DNA of 64,000 nt, taken from contig CANLTN010000011.1 of assembly GCA_947494035.1 (NCBI GenBank), forward strand, positions 67,443 through 131,442. The letters are read 5' to 3'. The notes beneath the pieces were generated by a model. That model searched no databases and was not told the origin of the DNA. It saw only the letters and a program-made list of their open reading frames with translations. The first letter of the stretch is position 1; the number at the start of each line of letters is the position of its first letter. The position numbers and the translations under genes are program-made. The DNA comes from Pseudovibrio sp947494035. GTDB lineage: Bacteria; Pseudomonadota; Alphaproteobacteria; Rhizobiales; Stappiaceae. Of this stretch, positions 25,854 to 35,042 are shown in pieces.

Positions 25854-26285
25854 TTATGCAGCAACTTCCGTTTCTGCAGCTTCTTCAGCTTCAGCGCGTG
25901 CACGGTCTGCAGCGCCTTTTGCTTCAACGTCGCGATCAACCAGCTCGATAACAGCCATTGGTGCATTGTCACCATGACGGAAACCAGCTTTCAGCACACG
26001 AGCGTAACCACCCTGACGGTCCGCATAACGCTCTGCCAGGGTATCAAACAGCTTGGATACCATTGCAGTGTCACGGATCTGGGAAATCGCCTGACGACGT
26101 GCATGCAGGTCGCCGCGTTTACCCAAAGTGATGAGCTTCTCGATGATTGGACGCATCTCTTTTGCTTTCGGAAGCGTCGTTACAATCTGCTCATGCTGGA
26201 TGAGCGAAGCTGCCATGTTAGCGAACATCGCTTTACGGTGGCTTGACGTCCGATTGAGCTTGCGGCCGGATTTACCGTGGCGCAT
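25854..26285 (-). CDS. rplQ: 50S ribosomal protein L17
   Basis: The 143-residue protein begins MRHGKSGRKLNRTSSHRKAM and contains the basic fold of L17, which lines the peptide exit region of the large subunit. An alanine/glutamate-rich tail (AEAEEAAETEVAA) extends it beyond the enteric length. It is the last gene of the cluster, 79 bases after rpoA, and a strong terminator follows. Confidence 0.97.
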   Translation of the reverse strand: MRHGKSGRKLNRTSSHRKAMFANMAASLIQHEQIVTTLPKAKEMRPIIEKLITLGKRGDLHARRQAISQIRDTAMVSKLFDTLAERYADRQGGYARVLKAGFRHGDNAPMAVIELVDRDVEAKGAADRARAEAEEAAETEVAA

Positions 26286-26364
26286 GGCCCTCTCCTTTGT
26301 TAAGTCAATTGCGATCTGCTTCAGACCGCCGGAACCTCACGCAACGCGCTTGGTTCCTGTTCCT

Positions 26365-27393
26365 TTAATATTGGTGGTCTTCGTAGCGCTTAGCCAGATC
26401 GTCGATATTTTCAGGTGGCCAGTTCGCCACTTCCATACCGAGATGCAGGCCCATCTGCGCCAGAACTTCTTTGATCTCGTTCAGAGACTTACGACCGAAG
26501 TTCGGTGTACGAAGCATTTCTGCTTCTGTCTTCTGAATGAGATCGCCAATATATACGATATTGTCGTTCTTCAGGCAGTTTGCCGAACGTACAGACAACT
26601 CAAGCTCATCAACCTTTTTCAGCAGCGCTGGGTTGAACGCAAGCTCTGCAACTGAGTCTTCAGGAACCTCACGCTGTGGCTCTTCGAAGTTCACGAAGAT
26701 AGACAGCTGATCCTGCAGGATACGAGCAGCAAATGCGATCGCATCTTCAGGGATCAAAGATCCGTCAGTTTCTACAGTCATAGTCAGCTTATCGTAGTCA
26801 AGAACCTGTCCCTCACGGGTGTTCTCAACCTTATAAGAAACCTTCTTAACCGGAGAATACAAGCTGTCAACCGGAATCAAGCCGATTGGAGCGTCTTCTG
26901 GACGGTTAGCAGCGGCAGCAACATAACCCTTGCCGGTGTTAACAGTGAATTCGATGCGAACTTCCGCACCTTCATCAAGGTTACACAGCAGCAGACCTGG
27001 GTTAAGAACCTCAATGTCGCCTACAGTTTCAATATCACCAGCGTAGACCGCACCTGGACCCTGCTTACGCAGAACCATACGCTTTGGTCCCTCGCCTTCC
27101 ATGCGAAGAGCGATTTCCTTGATGTTCAGGATGATGTCAGTCACATCTTCACGAACACCAGGGATAGATGAGAACTCATGGAGAACGCCATCAATCTGAA
27201 CCGCAGTCACAGCAGCACCCTGAAGGGAGCTGAGCAGCACACGGCGCAGTGCATTACCAAGAGTAAGGCCGTAGCCACGCTCAAGCGGCTCTGCAATCAC
27301 AGAAGCTTTGAAGCGCGCATCATCACCTGCACGAATGTCGAGTTTGGTTGGCTTGATAAGCTCTTGCCAATTTTTCTGAATAGTCACGTTCAT
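26365..27393 (-). CDS. rpoA: RNA polymerase alpha subunit
   Basis: The 342-residue alpha subunit. The N-terminal dimerisation domain (to about 235) includes PLERGYGLTLGNALRRVLLS; after a linker the C-terminal domain (from about 255) has the helix-hairpin-helix NFGRKSLNEIKEVL that contacts UP-element DNA and activators. It is placed between rpsK and rplQ, as in most bacteria. Confidence 0.98.
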   Translation of the reverse strand: MNVTIQKNWQELIKPTKLDIRAGDDARFKASVIAEPLERGYGLTLGNALRRVLLSSLQGAAVTAVQIDGVLHEFSSIPGVREDVTDIILNIKEIALRMEGEGPKRMVLRKQGPGAVYAGDIETVGDIEVLNPGLLLCNLDEGAEVRIEFTVNTGKGYVAAAANRPEDAPIGLIPVDSLYSPVKKVSYKVENTREGQVLDYDKLTMTVETDGSLIPEDAIAFAARILQDQLSIFVNFEEPQREVPEDSVAELAFNPALLKKVDELELSVRSANCLKNDNIVYIGDLIQKTEAEMLRTPNFGRKSLNEIKEVLAQMGLHLGMEVANWPPENIDDLAKRYEDHQY

Positions 27394-27467
27394 AAACCCT
27401 CTGGCTATCCCGTTGACCTGAAGGCCAACTATTCTTTGCCTGGGTGGAAAACTAGCCTAACGAACTG

Positions 27468-27857
27468 TTAGACGCGGCGACGCTTACGTGGGCGACAACC
27501 ATTGTGCGGGATCGGTGTTACATCACGGATAGATGTAATAACGAAACCTGCAGCCTGAAGCGCACGCAGAGCGGATTCTCGTCCAGAACCTGGGCCACGT
27601 ACTTCTACTTCGAGAGTACGCATGCCGTGTTCAGCAGCCTTACGACCAGCGTCTTCGGCAGCGACCTGTGCAGCATAAGGGGTAGACTTACGAGAACCCT
27701 TAAAGCCGAGCGCGCCGGCAGACGACCAAGAGATCGCATTGCCCTGAGCATCGGTGATGGTGATCATGGTGTTGTTGAACGTAGAGTTCACATGCGCGAC
27801 ACCAGAAGAAATATTCTTCCGTTCGCGACGACGCACGCGCGTCGATTCTTTAGCCAT
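27468..27857 (-). CDS. rpsK: 30S ribosomal protein S11
   Basis: A 129-residue platform protein of the small subunit, with SGVAHVNSTFNNTMITITD near the N-terminus and the strongly basic tail TPIPHNGCRPRKRRRV. It follows rpsM in the alpha operon and has the usual length. Confidence 0.98.
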   Translation of the reverse strand: MAKESTRVRRRERKNISSGVAHVNSTFNNTMITITDAQGNAISWSSAGALGFKGSRKSTPYAAQVAAEDAGRKAAEHGMRTLEVEVRGPGSGRESALRALQAAGFVITSIRDVTPIPHNGCRPRKRRRV

Positions 27858-27926
27858 TGTATTTCCTAACTTCGATATCTACACCGCCGTATGGCCGGCG
27901 GCTCCACCGGATAACCGGCTAGCTAG

Positions 27927-28295
27927 TTATTTCTTCTTACCAGCGATCGCTTTCGCAGGACCCTTACGGGTGCGAGCGTTGGTATGAGTGCGCTGACCGC
28001 GAACAGGAAGACCACGACGGTGGCGCAGGCCACGGTAGCAACCCAAGTCCATGAGGCGCTTGATGTTCATTGCAGTTTCACGACGAAGATCACCTTCTAC
28101 GATGTAATCAGCGTCGATTGCTTCACGGATCTTCAGAACTTCTGCGTCAGAAAGTTCGTTAATGCGACGCTCTGCAGCAATACCGACTTTATCGGTGATT
28201 TCCTGCGCGAATTTCGCACCAATACCATGAATGTACTGCAGCGCGATAACTACGCGCTTATTCGTCGGAAGGTTGACGCCAGCAATACGTGCCAC
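27927..28295 (-). CDS. rpsM: 30S ribosomal protein S13
   Basis: A 122-residue head protein of the small subunit that contacts the P-site tRNA with its basic tail (THTNARTRKGPAKAIAGKKK). The start is GTG at 28295, giving the family N-terminus ARIAGVNLP, with GGAG ten bases upstream; an upstream in-frame start would add 16 unrelated residues. It heads the alpha operon behind a strong hairpin. Confidence 0.96.
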   Translation of the reverse strand: MARIAGVNLPTNKRVVIALQYIHGIGAKFAQEITDKVGIAAERRINELSDAEVLKIREAIDADYIVEGDLRRETAMNIKRLMDLGCYRGLRHRRGLPVRGQRTHTNARTRKGPAKAIAGKKK

Positions 28296-28427
28296 GTTAA
28301 GTTTCTCCAATTGCGAGGGAGCGATTTGCACCCTCTCCCACATTCTTTTGCCGATAATACGCCAACAACCTGAAAGATTGAGGGCGCACCATCACACAGC
28401 AAAAAGATCAGCCTCGGTTTCCCAAGG

Positions 28428-28467
28428 AAAACCGGCGCCAATCGATTATGGTGTCGATGTGCGCCGG
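28428..28467 (-). terminator. Terminator-like hairpin between adk and rpsM
   Basis: On the minus strand CCGGCGC, two unpaired bases, ATCGA, an 8-base loop, TCGAT, two unpaired bases, GCGCCGG, then TTTT. It suggests that part of the spc transcript ends after adk and that rpsM-rpsK-rpoA-rplQ has its own promoter, or that the hairpin is a control site in the rpsM leader. Confidence 0.75.
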
Positions 28468-28519
28468 CTATACTTTATTATAAAGGCAAGCGCAAGCGCC
28501 TGCCTTCAAAAAGCACGGA

Positions 28520-29092
28520 TTAAACCGTGCTCAAAATCGTATCGATCTCTGCAGCAACCTCGTCGACAGACTTCATGCCATCGACAGTCATCAGCATATT
28601 GCGCTCGCCATAATACTGGACAAGCGGAGCGGTTTGCTCATTGTAAACTGCCAGACGCTTCTTCAACGAATCTGCATTGTCATCGGAACGTACTTCTGCG
28701 CTCTCGCGAGCACGGGTTTCGATCCGCTCAAGAAGGATACCTTCGTTAACTTTCAGCTGAACAACAGCATCAAGTCTCTGGTCCTTCTTCTCAAGCAACT
28801 CATCAAGAGCATCAGCTTGAGCAATGGTGCGTGGAAAACCGTCCAGAATAAAACCCTTTGCGCAATCAGCCTGATCAATACGATCAGAAATGATGGTGCA
28901 AATCAGGTCATCAGAAACAAGATCACCGCGTGCCAGAACGTCTTTAACCTTTAGGCCGACTTCTGTTTCAGCTGCAACAGCTGCACGAAGCATGTCACCA
29001 GTAGAAAGCTGGACGATACCATGCGCCGCAACGAGCCGACCTGCCTGAGTGCCTTTACCAGCACCAGGAGGGCCAAGAAGAATCAGTCTCAT
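28520..29092 (-). CDS. adk: Adenylate kinase (short-lid form)
   Basis: A 190-residue enzyme converting ATP and AMP to two ADP. It has the P-loop GPPGAGKGTQ (7-16), the AMP site STGDMLR and GFPRTIAQADAL. The lid is short and lacks the zinc-finger insert of long-form kinases, which matches alphaproteobacterial forms. Its ATG overlaps the secY stop (ATGA), so it is translationally coupled to secY. Confidence 0.97.
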   Translation of the reverse strand: MRLILLGPPGAGKGTQAGRLVAAHGIVQLSTGDMLRAAVAAETEVGLKVKDVLARGDLVSDDLICTIISDRIDQADCAKGFILDGFPRTIAQADALDELLEKKDQRLDAVVQLKVNEGILLERIETRARESAEVRSDDNADSLKKRLAVYNEQTAPLVQYYGERNMLMTVDGMKSVDEVAAEIDTILSTV

Positions 29093-30429
29093 CTACGTTT
29101 CCCCCTCAACTTCGATTTCTTCACCAAGCCCTCGTACTGATGAGCAAGAAGGTGCCCCTGGATCTGAGAAACGGTATCCATGGTGACGCTAACAACAATG
29201 AGAAGAGACGTACCACCGAAGTAGAACGGCACACCCGTTGCTGAGATCAGGAACTCTGGCAACAAACAAATGAGAGTTATGTATATTGCACCAACGACAG
29301 TAATGCGAGTTAGCACATGGTCAATGTACTGCGCAGTACGTTCGCCTGGACGAATGCCTGGAATGAAGCCACCATGCTTCTTGAGGTTGTCTGCTGTCTC
29401 ACTCGGATTGAAAACAATCGCGGTGTAGAAGAAGCAGAAAAAGATGATTAATGCTGCATAAAGAGCCATATATGCTGGCTGTCCATGCCCCAGAAGCGTT
29501 GTGATTGTAGTCAACCACCCCGACGATCCGGTAGCATCACCGGCCTGGAAACTGGCAACAGTCGCTGGAACCAGCAACAAGGAGCTCGCAAAAATCGGTG
29601 GAATAACACCCGCCGTATTGAGTTTGAGTGGCAGGAACGAAGTGTTCCCCTCAAACATCTTATTTCCCTGCTGGCGACGTGGGTACTGAATCAGCAACCG
29701 CCGCTGCGCACGTTCCATGAAGACAATGACGCCGATAACCACCACAGACAGCACAATAACGAGCAGGATGATTGGAGTTGCAAGCGCACCCTGACGACCA
29801 AGTTCCAAAGTGGAAGCAATCGCAGAAGGAAGCCCGGCAACAATACCGGCGAAAATGATCAAAGAAATGCCGTTACCGATGCCGCGAGAGGTGATTTGCT
29901 CACCCAGCCACATCAGGAACATTGTACCACCAACAAGAGTAATAACTGTTGCAATACGGAAGAACCAGCCCGGATCGATCACAATATTCGCGCCAGCCTC
30001 AAGACCAACGGAAATGCCGTAGGCCTGGAAGGTTGCCAGAATCACTGTCCCGAAACGTGTGTACTGGTTTATTTTTTTCCGGCCTTGCTCACCCTCTTTC
30101 TTCAACTGTTCCAGCGAAGGAACAACTGAAGTCATAAGCTGGATAATAATCGACGCAGAAATGTAAGGCATGATGCCGAGGGCAAAAATAGCCATACGCT
30201 CGACAGCACCACCGGAGAACATATTAAACAGGCCAACAATGCCAGTTTGTACGTTTCCGAAGGCCTGTGCGAGCGCGTCAGGATTAATTCCAGGAAGAGG
30301 GATATAGGTTCCGAACCGATAAACCAGAAGCGCGCCTAGCGTGAACCAGATTCGCTTCTTCAGTTCCTCGGCTTTAGCAAAGGCAGAAAAGTTAAGGTTT
30401 GAAGCAAGTTGCTCGGCTGCAGAAGCCAT
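29089..30429 (-). CDS. secY: Protein translocase channel subunit SecY
   Basis: The 446-residue inner-membrane channel of the Sec translocon, with ten hydrophobic helices. Family marks are ITSRGIGNGISLIIFAGI and LPEFLISATGVPFYFGGTS near the C-terminus, and FIPGIRPGERTAQYID. It sits after rplO in the spc order; its partner secE is at 57661-57852 in the same cluster. Confidence 0.97.
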   Translation of the reverse strand: MASAAEQLASNLNFSAFAKAEELKKRIWFTLGALLVYRFGTYIPLPGINPDALAQAFGNVQTGIVGLFNMFSGGAVERMAIFALGIMPYISASIIIQLMTSVVPSLEQLKKEGEQGRKKINQYTRFGTVILATFQAYGISVGLEAGANIVIDPGWFFRIATVITLVGGTMFLMWLGEQITSRGIGNGISLIIFAGIVAGLPSAIASTLELGRQGALATPIILLVIVLSVVVIGVIVFMERAQRRLLIQYPRRQQGNKMFEGNTSFLPLKLNTAGVIPPIFASSLLLVPATVASFQAGDATGSSGWLTTITTLLGHGQPAYMALYAALIIFFCFFYTAIVFNPSETADNLKKHGGFIPGIRPGERTAQYIDHVLTRITVVGAIYITLICLLPEFLISATGVPFYFGGTSLLIVVSVTMDTVSQIQGHLLAHQYEGLVKKSKLRGKRR

Positions 30430-30478
30430 TCCGCGCTCCGGTCTGTTTTGGATAAACCCCGAAAAAAAGACAAGGCTG

Positions 30479-30946
30479 TTAAGCCTTGCCTTCCTTAATT
30501 ACGACCTTGCCGCCTGCTTTTTCAACTGCTGCAACAGCAGTCTTGGAAGCACCAGCAATTTCGAAGTTTACAGCAGTCTTCAGTTCACCGTCGGACAGAA
30601 GGCGAACGCCATCCAGAACGCGACGAACAACGCCAGCTGCAACAAGTGCTTCAACAGTAACCGGCGCGGAAGCATCAAGCTTTCCGGCATCGATTGCAGT
30701 CTGAACACGACCCAAGGACACGATATTCAGGTCCTTAGCAAAGATGTTGGTGAAGCCGCGCTTTGGAAGACGACGATGCAATGGCATCTGCCCGCCTTCA
30801 AAGCCCTTAATAGCAACACCCGAACGGGACTTCTGACCTTTGACACCACGGCCACCGGTCTTGCCCTTGCCGGAACCGATACCGCGTCCTACGCGGGTAC
30901 GATCCGTACTTGCACCCGGGTTATCCCGGAGTTCGTTGAGCTTCAT
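30479..30946 (-). CDS. rplO: 50S ribosomal protein L15
   Basis: A 155-residue large-subunit protein with the glycine-rich N-terminal tail GRGIGSGKGKTGGRG and GFEGGQMPLHRRLPKRGF, which threads through 23S rRNA. It is placed between rpmD and secY. Confidence 0.97.
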   Translation of the reverse strand: MKLNELRDNPGASTDRTRVGRGIGSGKGKTGGRGVKGQKSRSGVAIKGFEGGQMPLHRRLPKRGFTNIFAKDLNIVSLGRVQTAIDAGKLDASAPVTVEALVAAGVVRRVLDGVRLLSDGELKTAVNFEIAGASKTAVAAVEKAGGKVVIKEGKA

Positions 30947-30965
30947 GATAGTTCTCCCGGTCCGC

Positions 30966-31160
30966 TTATGCTTCGTCTACAACGCGAACCAGATGCTGAA
31001 CCTTGCGGATCATGCCGCGTACTTCTGGAGTATCCTTCAGAGTACGACGACGATGCATCTTGTTCAGGCCCAGACCAATCAGCGTAGCACGCTGATCAGC
31101 AGGACGGCGAAGCGGGCTACCGATCTGTTCGACCGTTACGGTCTTTTCAGTATTAGCCAT
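30966..31160 (-). CDS. rpmD: 50S ribosomal protein L30
   Basis: A 64-residue large-subunit protein with VTVEQIGSPLRRPADQ and LGLNKMHRRR, typical of the bacterial form. It lies between rpsE and rplO. Confidence 0.96.
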   Translation of the reverse strand: MANTEKTVTVEQIGSPLRRPADQRATLIGLGLNKMHRRRTLKDTPEVRGMIRKVQHLVRVVDEA

Positions 31161-31198
31161 GACACTAACCCTTGTTCCTCAGTCAGCAAAAGCGGGGC

Positions 31199-31762
31199 TT
31201 ATGCCTCAGCCTTTACTGGTGCCGCATCATCGTTGTCACGACGACGAGCCTGCAAGGAAGATACCTTGAGACCACGACGTGCTGCAACAGAACGCGGGCT
31301 GTCTTCTTTTTTCAGTGCATCGAAAGTCGCACGAACCATGTTGTACGGGTTGGAAGTACCTAGGGACTTCGCAACAACGTCCTGAACACCAAGTGTTTCA
31401 AACACAGCACGCATCGGACCACCTGCGATAATACCGGTACCGGCAGGAGCTGCACGAAGCACAACTTTACCTGCGCCGTGACGGCCTTCAACATCGTGGT
31501 GGAGAGTACGACCTTCACGAAGTGGCACACGAACCATAGTACGCTTAGCAGCTTCAGTTGCTTTGCGGATGGCCTCTGGCACTTCACGAGCCTTACCGTG
31601 ACCAAAGCCAACGCGGCCTTTCTGGTCACCAACTACTACAAGAGCGGCGAAGCCGAAACGACGACCACCCTTTACAACTTTAGCGACGCGGTTGATGTGA
31701 ACGAGCTTATCGACAAATTCGCTGTCGCGCTCATCACGATCCCGGTTATCCTGTCTCGCCAT
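31199..31762 (-). CDS. rpsE: 30S ribosomal protein S5
   Basis: A 187-residue small-subunit protein important for decoding accuracy. The S5 double-stranded RNA-binding N-domain contains VKGGRRFGFAALVVVGD and the C-domain VRATFDALKK. A charged tail (RRDNDDAAPVKAEA) extends it. Confidence 0.97.
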   Translation of the reverse strand: MARQDNRDRDERDSEFVDKLVHINRVAKVVKGGRRFGFAALVVVGDQKGRVGFGHGKAREVPEAIRKATEAAKRTMVRVPLREGRTLHHDVEGRHGAGKVVLRAAPAGTGIIAGGPMRAVFETLGVQDVVAKSLGTSNPYNMVRATFDALKKEDSPRSVAARRGLKVSSLQARRRDNDDAAPVKAEA

Positions 31763-31803
31763 AATAATGTTTCCCGTTCTCTAGGAGCACCAAAAGGCGC
31801 TGA

Positions 31804-32157
31804 TCAGAAGCTCAGACCGCTCTCACGTGCTGCATCTGCCAAGGCCTGAACACGGCCATGATAGATGTAACCACCACGATCAAACACGACTTCTTTAATG
31901 CCAGCAGCAATAGCGCGTTCAGCAATCAACTTGCCAACAACAGCAGCAGCATCTTTGTTGCCGCCGTATGCTACTTTTACGTCTTTCTCAATGGTAGACG
32001 CAGAAGCAAGGGTCACACCCTTGGCGTCGTCGATGATCTGAACGTAAATCTGCTTGGATGAGCGGAAAACGGACAGCCGAGGACGACCATTCGCTACCTT
32101 TTTGATCGAACGGCGCACACGGGCGCGACGACGTTCGAAAGAATTTCCATTCGCCAT
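31804..32157 (-). CDS. rplR: 50S ribosomal protein L18
   Basis: A 117-residue 5S-rRNA-binding protein with RPRLSVFRSSKQIYVQIIDD and the C-terminal FDRGGYIYHGRVQALADAA. It is placed between rplF and rpsE. Confidence 0.97.
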   Translation of the reverse strand: MANGNSFERRRARVRRSIKKVANGRPRLSVFRSSKQIYVQIIDDAKGVTLASASTIEKDVKVAYGGNKDAAAVVGKLIAERAIAAGIKEVVFDRGGYIYHGRVQALADAARESGLSF

Positions 32158-32168
32158 GGTCCCTACCG

Positions 32169-32702
32169 TTACTTCTTCTTGCCTTCTTTACGAACGATGA
32201 ACTCGTCCGCATAACGAATACCCTTGCCTTTGTATGGCTCAGGTGGGCGATATTCACGAATGTTCGCGGCTACTTGCCCAATCTGCTGCTTGTCAATGCC
32301 GTTGATGACAATTTCTGTCGGCTTCGGACATTTGATTTCTACACCCTCAGGAATGTTGAATTTGACATCATGAGAGAAACCAAGAGCAAGATTAAGTGTT
32401 TTACCTTGAACCTGCGCACGGTAACCAACACCGGTAATCGCCAGCTGCTTTTCGAAGCCGGTGGTCACACCCTGAATGAGGTTAGCGACCATGGTGCGGG
32501 ACATACCCCACATAGAGCGCGCAGTCTTGGACTGGTTGCGCGGATCAAGACGGATACCATCATCCGCCATCTCGACCGAGACGAGATCGTTGACCACGAA
32601 GGAGAGTTCCCCCTTCGGGCCTTTTACGATAACTTCCTGGCCGTTGATCGTTGCCGTTACCCCGCTTGGCACGGGGACTGGCTTCTTGCCAATTCGAGAC
32701 AT
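32169..32702 (-). CDS. rplF: 50S ribosomal protein L6
   Basis: A 177-residue large-subunit protein near the factor-binding site, built of two similar domains. It begins SRIGKKPVPVPSGV and ends with the conserved RPPEPYKGKGIRYADE. Confidence 0.97.
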   Translation of the reverse strand: MSRIGKKPVPVPSGVTATINGQEVIVKGPKGELSFVVNDLVSVEMADDGIRLDPRNQSKTARSMWGMSRTMVANLIQGVTTGFEKQLAITGVGYRAQVQGKTLNLALGFSHDVKFNIPEGVEIKCPKPTEIVINGIDKQQIGQVAANIREYRPPEPYKGKGIRYADEFIVRKEGKKK

Positions 32703-32746
32703 AAGATCAACCTGTCTGTTATTTCAGTTAATCGGGCTAAGCCGCG

Positions 32747-33145
32747 TCAGAAGACGCGGCAGAGCACTTCACCACCCACATTTTTCTCACGTGCATCGTG
32801 ATCTGCCATCACACCCTGAGGTGTGGACAAAATAGATACACCCAAGCCGTTTGCAACGTGTGGGATGTTCTTGACTGAAGAATACACACGACGACCAGGT
32901 TTAGATACGCGCTCAATGGTGCGAATCACTGGCGTACCGTCGAAGTACTTCAGTTCAATTTCAAGTTCGGACTTTCCACCACCGAAGTCTACAGCGGTAT
33001 AACCACGGATGTAGCCCTCAGAGATCAGAACGTCCAAAATGCGAGCGCGCAACTTAGAAGCAGGTGTGCTTACTTTAGATTTGCGACGCATCTGCGCATT
33101 ACGAATGCGCGTAATCATATCCCCGACTGGATCGGAAATCGACAT
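32747..33145 (-). CDS. rpsH: 30S ribosomal protein S8
   Basis: A 132-residue 16S-rRNA-binding protein with DPVGDMITRIRNAQ and the C-terminal GLGVSILSTPQGVMADHDA. In E. coli S8 represses the spc operon at the rplX-rplE junction; whether that holds here is unknown. Confidence 0.97.
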   Translation of the reverse strand: MSISDPVGDMITRIRNAQMRRKSKVSTPASKLRARILDVLISEGYIRGYTAVDFGGGKSELEIELKYFDGTPVIRTIERVSKPGRRVYSSVKNIPHVANGLGVSILSTPQGVMADHDAREKNVGGEVLCRVF

Positions 33146-33157
33146 AGCAGTAACTCC

Positions 33158-33463
33158 TTACCAGCTCGACTTCACGAGACCCGGGATCTTGCCCAGGGAA
33201 CCCAGCTCACGAAGTGCAATACGAGACATCTTGAGCTTGCGGTAATAACCGCGTGGGCGACCTGTGACTTCACACCGGTTGCGTACCCGTGTAGGCGCGG
33301 AATTGCGCGGCAGCTTTGCAAGCTTAAGCCGTGCAGTAAATCGCTCCTCCAGGGACAGGCTCTCGTCCTTGGCCATCGCCTTCAGGGCAGCACGCTTGTC
33401 AGCAAACTTGCTGACAAGAGCTACGCGCCGCTTATTTTTCTCGACCGCGCTTTTCTTCGCCAT
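33158..33463 (-). CDS. rpsN: 30S ribosomal protein S14 (zinc-independent form)
   Basis: A 101-residue small-subunit head protein. It is the long form without the CxxC zinc knuckles of the short paralogue, and shows RNRCEVTGRPRGYYRKLKMSR near the C-terminus (only one cysteine). It lies between rplE and rpsH. Confidence 0.97.
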   Translation of the reverse strand: MAKKSAVEKNKRRVALVSKFADKRAALKAMAKDESLSLEERFTARLKLAKLPRNSAPTRVRNRCEVTGRPRGYYRKLKMSRIALRELGSLGKIPGLVKSSW

Positions 33464-33496
33464 CGTCTGTCCTCGTTCCTTTCCCGTATACCGCTT

Positions 33497-34054
33497 TTAT
33501 TTGCGGAACGGGAAGTTGAACGCGCGCAGAAGTTCACGCGCTTCGTCATCGGATTTCGCTGTGGTACAAACAACAATGTCCATACCCCACATTTGATCTA
33601 CTTTATCGTAGTCAATTTCAGGGAAAACAATGTGTTCTTTAAGGCCCATAGCGTAGTTGCCACGTCCGTCGAAGCTCTTCGGATTCAAGCCACGAAAGTC
33701 ACGTACACGCGGAAGCGCGATTGTGATCAAACGATCCATGAATTCGAACATCTGGTTACGACGAAGTGTAACTTTAGTACCCAGCGGCATATCTTCACGA
33801 ACCTTAAAGGTCGCGATAGATTTTCTAGCACGGGTAATAACCGCCTTTTGCCCAGCAATCAAGCTCAGATCTTCAGCAGCGATACGAGCCTTCTTGCTGT
33901 CACCAACAGCTTCACCAACACCCATGTTCAATACGATCTTTTCGACCGATGGAATCATCATTGGGTTGGTGTAGTTAAACTTCTCCTGAAGCTCACCACG
34001 CACTACATCTTTGTAGTGCGCTTTAAGCCGTGGAGTGTAGGTAGCGTCAGCCAT
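33497..34054 (-). CDS. rplE: 50S ribosomal protein L5
   Basis: A 185-residue 5S-rRNA-binding protein with KIVLNMGVGEAVGDSK and the C-terminal GMDIVVCTTAKSDDEARELL. I start at the ATG at 34054, with CAGGAG upstream; a TTG one codon earlier is less likely. The start overlaps the end of rplX by eight bases. Confidence 0.96.
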   Translation of the reverse strand: MADATYTPRLKAHYKDVVRGELQEKFNYTNPMMIPSVEKIVLNMGVGEAVGDSKKARIAAEDLSLIAGQKAVITRARKSIATFKVREDMPLGTKVTLRRNQMFEFMDRLITIALPRVRDFRGLNPKSFDGRGNYAMGLKEHIVFPEIDYDKVDQMWGMDIVVCTTAKSDDEARELLRAFNFPFRK

Positions 34055-34364
34055 CAATCACGTCTCCTGAACGCTTAGCGACACGAACAGTGGCGCCTGC
34101 ATCATTAGTCGTGAAACCGACGCGGGTCGGCTTGCCATCCTTAGGATCAGCAATGGCAATGTTGGAAAGCTGAATTGGAGCTTCCTTTGCGATGATTCCA
34201 CCCTCGCTCTGCTGGGTCTGGCGCTGGTGACGTTTCACCATATTTACGCCACGCACGACAGCGCGGTTGTCGGATGGGATCATCTGGAGAACTTCCCCAG
34301 TCTTTCCTTTGTCACGACCGGCAATTACGACGACCTTGTCGCCTTTTTTGATCTTCGCGGGCAT
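34047..34364 (-). CDS. rplX: 50S ribosomal protein L24
   Basis: A 105-residue assembly-initiating protein of the large subunit, with the KOW motif KKGDKVVVIAGRDKGKTGEV. Its start overlaps the rplN stop (TGATG), and its stop lies inside the first codons of rplE. Confidence 0.96.
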   Translation of the reverse strand: MPAKIKKGDKVVVIAGRDKGKTGEVLQMIPSDNRAVVRGVNMVKRHQRQTQQSEGGIIAKEAPIQLSNIAIADPKDGKPTRVGFTTNDAGATVRVAKRSGDVIDG

Positions 34365-34732
34365 CAGAGCACCTCCGGCGCAAGCGAAATGATCTTCATG
34401 TGATTCTTGCCACGCAGTTCACGAGGAACTGGGCCAAAAATACGTGTTCCGATCGGTTCTTTGTTGTTGTTGATCAGTACGGCCGCATTGCGGTCGAAAC
34501 GGATCACACTGCCGTCAGCACGACGGATGTCCTTAGCCGTGCGAACGACGACCGCTTTCATCACGTCGCCCTTTTTAACACGACCCCGAGGAATTGCTTC
34601 TTTGACGGAGACAACAATGATGTCGCCAACGCCAGCATACTTCCGTTTGGAGCCGCCGAGCACTTTGATGCACATGACACGACGTGCGCCGGAATTATCG
34701 GCTACGTCGAGGTTTGTTTGCATCTGAATCAT
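34364..34732 (-). CDS. rplN: 50S ribosomal protein L14
   Basis: A 122-residue protein at the subunit interface, beginning MIQMQTNLDVADNSGARR and carrying GRVKKGDVMKAVVVRTAK. It is the first gene of the spc group, 57 bases after rpsQ. Confidence 0.97.
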   Translation of the reverse strand: MIQMQTNLDVADNSGARRVMCIKVLGGSKRKYAGVGDIIVVSVKEAIPRGRVKKGDVMKAVVVRTAKDIRRADGSVIRFDRNAAVLINNNKEPIGTRIFGPVPRELRGKNHMKIISLAPEVL

Positions 34733-34789
34733 GACTCGTCGCCTTGTTCTTTCTCAGCATTCTTAAATCAGAAATGCTGGATGCGTTCA

Positions 34790-35032
34790 CTAGCTCGCTG
34801 CTTCAGCAGAAACAACGGTCCACTTCTTATTCTTAGAGATTGGAGCACACTCTTCGATTTGAACTGTGTCGCCAACCTTGTAAGAATTATTTTCGTCATG
34901 TGCACGATACTTCTTCGTACGGCGCACAACTTTTTTCAGCAAAGGGTGGGTAAAGCGACGCTCTACCTTAACCGTTACTGTCTTTTCGTTCGCATCGCTA
35001 ACAACGACACCCTGCAAAATACGCTTTGGCAT
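34790..35032 (-). CDS. rpsQ: 30S ribosomal protein S17
   Basis: An 80-residue 16S-rRNA-binding protein beginning PKRILQGVVVSDANEKTVTV. The ATG at 35032 has AAGGAG six bases upstream; the frame is open further but unrelated. It is the last gene of the S10 group. Confidence 0.96.
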   Translation of the reverse strand: MPKRILQGVVVSDANEKTVTVKVERRFTHPLLKKVVRRTKKYRAHDENNSYKVGDTVQIEECAPISKNKKWTVVSAEAAS

Positions 35033-35042
35033 CATTAGCTCC

